From Ignavibacteria bacterium UBA4661 (lineage in GTDB: Bacteria; Bacteroidota; Ignavibacteria; Kapaibacteriales; UBA4661): a DNA stretch of 8,900 bases. The stretch's first letter is position 1, and each line of letters begins with the position of its first letter. Under the pieces are notes generated by a model. The model worked only from the letters and a program-made list of their open reading frames with translations, did no database searches and had not been told where the DNA came from. The stretch covers positions 1-8,900 of the forward strand of contig DHLT01000005.1 in the NCBI GenBank assembly GCA_002405405.1. The letters run 5' to 3'. This document shows positions 5,819 through 8,900 of the stretch, in pieces. Position numbers and translations under genes: made by a program.

Positions 5819-7366
5819 TTATGCTTGAGTGTGTTCAAGAGATGCTTGCTCATGTTCTGTTGGCTCCGTTTCTAACCGAGAGTGCATTGTTTTCGTCGTA
5901 ATGTACGAGTACATTGCAGGAACAACATACAATGTTAGAAAGGTTGAGAAAACCAAGCCCCCAATGATTGCAATGCCCATTGAAACACGACTTTCGGCAC
6001 CTGCACCGAGAGCCAGAGCAATTGGCATCGTACCAAGTATTGCTGTGATACTTGTCATTAGAATAGGTCGTAAGCGGGCAGTTGATGCTTCGACAATTGC
6101 CTCCGCTAATGGAGAACCATGTTCTCTCCGCTGATTGGCAAACTCGACAATGAGAATTCCATTTTTAGCAACAAGACCAATAAGCATGATAATGCCGATT
6201 TGGGAGAAAATGTTCACCGTCTGTTTGAAGAGATACAAGGTCAATAAGGCACCGGCAAGAGCCAGCGGGACAGTTAATAAGATAGTCAAAGGATCGCGGA
6301 AACTTTCGAATTGCGCAGCAAGCACCATGTAAATCAACAGTAATGCCAGCACGAAAGCAAAAATCAAGCTGGAAGAACTTTCACGTAAATCGCGTGCTTG
6401 ACCATCCAATGCCGTTGAAAATGTTTCATCCAAATGTTTACGAGCAATTGCCTCTAAAATATCAATGCCTTGCCCAAGGGTTGTTCCCGGCGTAAGTCCC
6501 GCAGAAATCGTTGCTGAAACATACCGATCAAAACGGAAAAGTTGCGGCGGACTACTTCGCTCATTGAGTGCAATAACATTATCGAGGGGAATCAACTCAT
6601 TGCGCGAGCTTCGTACATTGAGCGAACGAATATCCGAAGGCTTATCGCGGTATTGCTGTTGTACTTGACCAATAACTTGATATTGCTTGCCTCCTAGCAA
6701 AAAGAAGCCATATCGCTGACCACTCAAGCCTGCTTGCATGGTAGAAATAATGTCTTGCGTAGAAATGCCGAGTGTACGTGCTTTTTCGCGTAAAACATCA
6801 ATGACAACCTCGGGCTTGTTAAATTTTACATCAACATCAACAACCTCAAAGGCAGGATGTTTGCTTGCTTCTTCCAAAACTTTTGGCAATACTTTTTTGA
6901 GTTTGTCGAGATCAGGTGCTTTAATAACAAAGGAGAGCGGTAAGGAGCGTCCACCTGAACCTGTACTAATGGACGGTTCTTGAATGGTGAATGCACGAGC
7001 ATTATTTTTACTTCGTAATGTCTTCGAAAGTGCAGCGACAATCTGCTGTTGGGTTCGTTGCCGTTGTAGACGAGGCTTCAAAATGATACGCATAGAACCT
7101 GTGTTCGACGAACCACCCGTGAAACCCGGTGCAGTGATAGTAATTAGCCCTTCGCGCTCAGGAGTTTGTTCGGCAACAGCATCAGTAAGATCGGTAATAT
7201 AGTCATCCATTGCGTTGAATGTTGTTCCTTCGGGCATAATCGCGTTAATACGGAATGCTTCACGATCTTCAGTAGGTGATAACTCCGATGGAAGAATTTT
7301 CACCGTCCATATAATTGTACCGATGGAGAGAGCCATAATAACGAAAGCCATCCAGCGAATTTTCAT
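5819..7366 (-). CDS. RND (HAE1/AcrB-like) efflux pump, C-terminal half after an in-frame stop
   Basis: This is the second six-helix repeat of a proton-driven RND exporter. Its frame is identical to the upstream half and separated from it by one TAG codon. The first visible helix (TM7, MKIRWMAFVIMALSIGTIIW) is followed by the family signature LPSELSPTEDRE, then the second periplasmic porter region (PEGTTF near 45-50, GGKQYQV near 225-231). TM8-TM12 follow, with the relay Lys in GLVAKNGILIVEFAN (codon 6164-6166) and the ESRVSMGIAIIGG/VVPAMYS region. It ends in a polar tail. If translated independently, ATG at 7366 or GTG at 7375 could initiate, but neither has a good Shine-Dalgarno. If the stop is read through or is an error, this is simply the C-terminal half of a pump of about 1,035 residues. 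TolC follows after a 17-base gap. Confidence 0.85.
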   Translation of the reverse strand: MKIRWMAFVIMALSIGTIIWTVKILPSELSPTEDREAFRINAIMPEGTTFNAMDDYITDLTDAVAEQTPEREGLITITAPGFTGGSSNTGSMRIILKPRLQRQRTQQQIVAALSKTLRSKNNARAFTIQEPSISTGSGGRSLPLSFVIKAPDLDKLKKVLPKVLEEASKHPAFEVVDVDVKFNKPEVVIDVLREKARTLGISTQDIISTMQAGLSGQRYGFFLLGGKQYQVIGQVQQQYRDKPSDIRSLNVRSSRNELIPLDNVIALNERSSPPQLFRFDRYVSATISAGLTPGTTLGQGIDILEAIARKHLDETFSTALDGQARDLRESSSSLIFAFVLALLLIYMVLAAQFESFRDPLTILLTVPLALAGALLTLYLFKQTVNIFSQIGIIMLIGLVAKNGILIVEFANQRREHGSPLAEAIVEASTARLRPILMTSITAILGTMPIALALGAGAESRVSMGIAIIGGLVFSTFLTLYVVPAMYSYITTKTMHSRLETEPTEHEQASLEHTQA

Positions 7367-7390
7367 GAAAAGCACCAGAGAGCGATGGTA

Positions 7391-7393
7391 CTA
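7391..7393 (-). other. In-frame TAG interrupting the RND pump gene
   Basis: On the - strand the codons read ATG ACC AAC TAG TAC CAT CGC TCT CTG GTG CTT TTC ATG, that is G-M-T-N-stop-Y-H-R-S-L-V-L-F-M. The frame is unchanged across the stop and RND homology continues on both sides. A single-base change from CAG, AAG, GAG, TGG, TCG, TTG, TAC or TAT would create it. No second stop or frameshift is seen in the 1,026 visible codons. Confidence 0.9.
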
Positions 7394-8900
7394 GTTGGTC
7401 ATACCTACAAAAAACGGCTCAGTTACCCGATAGAACCAATTTGGCTGATCGCGGTGCCGCAAGAGTCGGGAAGCCATCATTGGTGTGAGTGTCAGTGAAA
7501 CAAATGCAGAAATCACGACTGATCCTGCCAAAACAACCCCGAATTCTCGAAAGAGTCGTCCGGTAAGTCCCTGCAGGAAAATTACCGGCATGAAGACAGC
7601 CGCAAGAGCCATAGTAGTGGCAATTACAGCAAGATAAACTTCCGCGGATCCATTGATAGCTGAGGTATAGGGGTTTTCGCCCTTTTCAATTTTGGCATAG
7701 ATATTTTCAAGAACAACAATAGCATCATCAACAACAATACCAATTGCCAACACAATGCCGAGCAGGGTAAGAATGTTGATTGAGAAGCCGGCAAAGTACA
7801 TGATGAAGAATGATCCGATTAGTGAAATCGGAATTGCAATGATGGGAATCAGTGTTGTTCGCAAATCACGCAAAAAGATGAAGATCACCAATGTAACCAA
7901 CCCAAAAGCAATATAAATCGTTTCGGTTACTTCTTCAATCGACGACCGGATAAACTTCGTATTGTCAAAACTTACGCCAACTGATATGTCTGGCGGAAAG
8001 TCTTTTTTTGATTCATCTAAGCGTTTGCGAACACCATCAACAATGTCGATATAATTTGATCCGGGTTGGGGAATGATAGCCAAGGCGACCATTGGTACGC
8101 CCTCGCGTCGTAAGAGTGTTTTGTAGTTCTCGGCGCCGAGTTCCGCATAGCCAATATCTTTCATGCGTATAACTGTACCATTTGATTCTCGAATAATCAA
8201 ATTGTTGAAGTCTTCGACAGAATTCAACCGCCCCATTGTTCGAATAGAAAGCTCTGTATTAGCACCTTCGATACGTCCGGTGGGGAGCTCGATGTTCTCA
8301 CGGGCAAGGGCATTGCGTACATCTTGTGGTGTAAGTTGGTAAGCAACAAGTTTATCGGGATTCATCCACAAGCGCATGGCATATACTTTCTCACCCCAAA
8401 TGGCAACTTCGCTGACACCCTCAACAGTACGAACACGTTCTCGTATGAGGTTACGCGCAATATCGGTGAGATCTAAAAGATTTCGTTTATCGCTACTGAC
8501 AGTGAAGGCGGCAATAGGTTGTGCATTTGCATCAGCTTTTTGTACAACCGGAGGATTTGCATCGGGAGGAATCCTATTGACTGCTTGTGATACTTTGTCA
8601 CGGACATCATTTGCAGCTGTTTCAAGATCAATTCCAAGGTTAAATTCAATGGTAATATTGCTTGCTTGTTCTCGACTTGTGGATTTGATAACACGAATAC
8701 CCGGAATACCACTCACGACTTCCTCAATAGGTTGGGAAATCTGCGATTCTATGACATCTGCATTCGCCCCGGGATATGAAGTAAAAACAGAAATCACCGG
8801 CGGATCAACAACCGGATATTCACGCACGCCAAGAAAGTAGAAACCTATGATACCGAAGACAACAATCGTTGCCGAGAGAATGATTGCAAGTACTGGTCTG
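7391..8900 (-). CDS. RND (HAE1/AcrB-like) efflux pump, N-terminal half (5' end outside window)
   Basis: The frame is open from the right edge: the codons before the GTG at 8827 encode RPVLAIILSATIVVFGIIGF, the typical first RND helix, so 8827 is not the start. Next come VREYPVVDPPVISV and TSYPGA, the PN1/PN2 porter subdomains with the docking loop (IELPTGRIEG and LSIRTMGRL regions), then TM2-TM6. TM4 carries the proton-relay pair in GIVVDDAIVVLEN (Asp codons 7724-7729). LTLTPMMASRLL closes TM6. The frame stops at TAG 7391-7393 after FYRVTEPFFVGMTN, in the cytoplasmic linker before TM7. Only about 10 N-terminal residues should be missing beyond the window. Exporters of this family expel drugs, detergents or lipophilic compounds; the substrate cannot be told here. 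A membrane-fusion protein gene is expected upstream. Confidence 0.88.
   Translation of the reverse strand, partial: RPVLAIILSATIVVFGIIGFYFLGVREYPVVDPPVISVFTSYPGANADVIESQISQPIEEVVSGIPGIRVIKSTSREQASNITIEFNLGIDLETAANDVRDKVSQAVNRIPPDANPPVVQKADANAQPIAAFTVSSDKRNLLDLTDIARNLIRERVRTVEGVSEVAIWGEKVYAMRLWMNPDKLVAYQLTPQDVRNALARENIELPTGRIEGANTELSIRTMGRLNSVEDFNNLIIRESNGTVIRMKDIGYAELGAENYKTLLRREGVPMVALAIIPQPGSNYIDIVDGVRKRLDESKKDFPPDISVGVSFDNTKFIRSSIEEVTETIYIAFGLVTLVIFIFLRDLRTTLIPIIAIPISLIGSFFIMYFAGFSINILTLLGIVLAIGIVVDDAIVVLENIYAKIEKGENPYTSAINGSAEVYLAVIATTMALAAVFMPVIFLQGLTGRLFREFGVVLAGSVVISAFVSLTLTPMMASRLLRHRDQPNWFYRVTEPFFVGMTN

Noticed and set aside
7391..7393. Genome-wide reassignment of TAG as a sense codon
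   Set aside because: truA (4431-4433) and the first partial gene (136-138) both end in TAG at the expected protein ends, so TAG works as a normal stop here.
7376..7410. Frameshift or programmed slippage in the pump gene
   Set aside because: The frame is the same before and after the stop, so only a codon substitution is needed to explain it.
8376..8840. 154-codon open frame on the + strand
   Set aside because: It is antisense to strongly conserved RND coding sequence and has no recognisable protein character.

Overview
The window looks like chromosomal DNA of a Gram-negative bacterium of the Bacteroidota/Chlorobiota (FCB) type. This is an inference from three things: a good match to the Bacteroidota promoter consensus (TTG ... 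TAnnTTTG) near 3199-3231, sparse Shine-Dalgarno sequences, and exported proteins (a lipoprotein, a beta-barrel, a Tat-type phosphatase) beside a tripartite RND efflux operon. No rRNA, tRNA, CRISPR array, insertion sequence or prophage gene is visible. Gene density is very high, and no gap exceeds about 80 bases.

Left part, + strand (1-3207): an apparent operon of cell-envelope genes. It has the 3' end of an unidentified gene (1-138), a lipoprotein with a glycerophosphodiester phosphodiesterase domain (140-1402, starting 1 base after the previous stop), a small probable outer-membrane beta-barrel protein (1418-2152), and a calcineurin/purple-acid-phosphatase-like metallophosphoesterase with a twin-arginine leader (2218-3207). 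Two exported phosphoesterases next to an outer-membrane protein suggest phosphodiester turnover or phosphate scavenging at the envelope, but no Pho box is visible.

Middle, + strand (3199-4433): a Bacteroidota-type promoter overlaps the phosphatase stop codon and should drive a 98-residue protein of unknown function (3283-3579). A strong hairpin with a short T tract follows (3594-3640). Only 16 bases separate it from truA (3657-4433, tRNA pseudouridine 38-40 synthase), so truA transcription probably has to pass the hairpin.

Right part, - strand (8900-4452), convergent with truA: an RND (HAE1/AcrB-like) inner-membrane pump followed by a TolC-family outer-membrane channel. A membrane-fusion protein gene would be expected upstream, beyond the right edge. 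The pump frame is open from the window edge to 5819 except for one in-frame TAG at 7391-7393. The frame is the same on both sides, both proton-relay motifs (Asp-Asp in TM4, Lys in TM10) are intact, and the stop falls in the cytoplasmic linker between the two six-helix repeats. It may be a fresh nonsense mutation, a sequence error, a read-through site, or a pump made as two half-proteins. This is the most notable feature of the window. The rest is ordinary envelope and housekeeping gene content, and I see no clear sign of a new multi-gene system.
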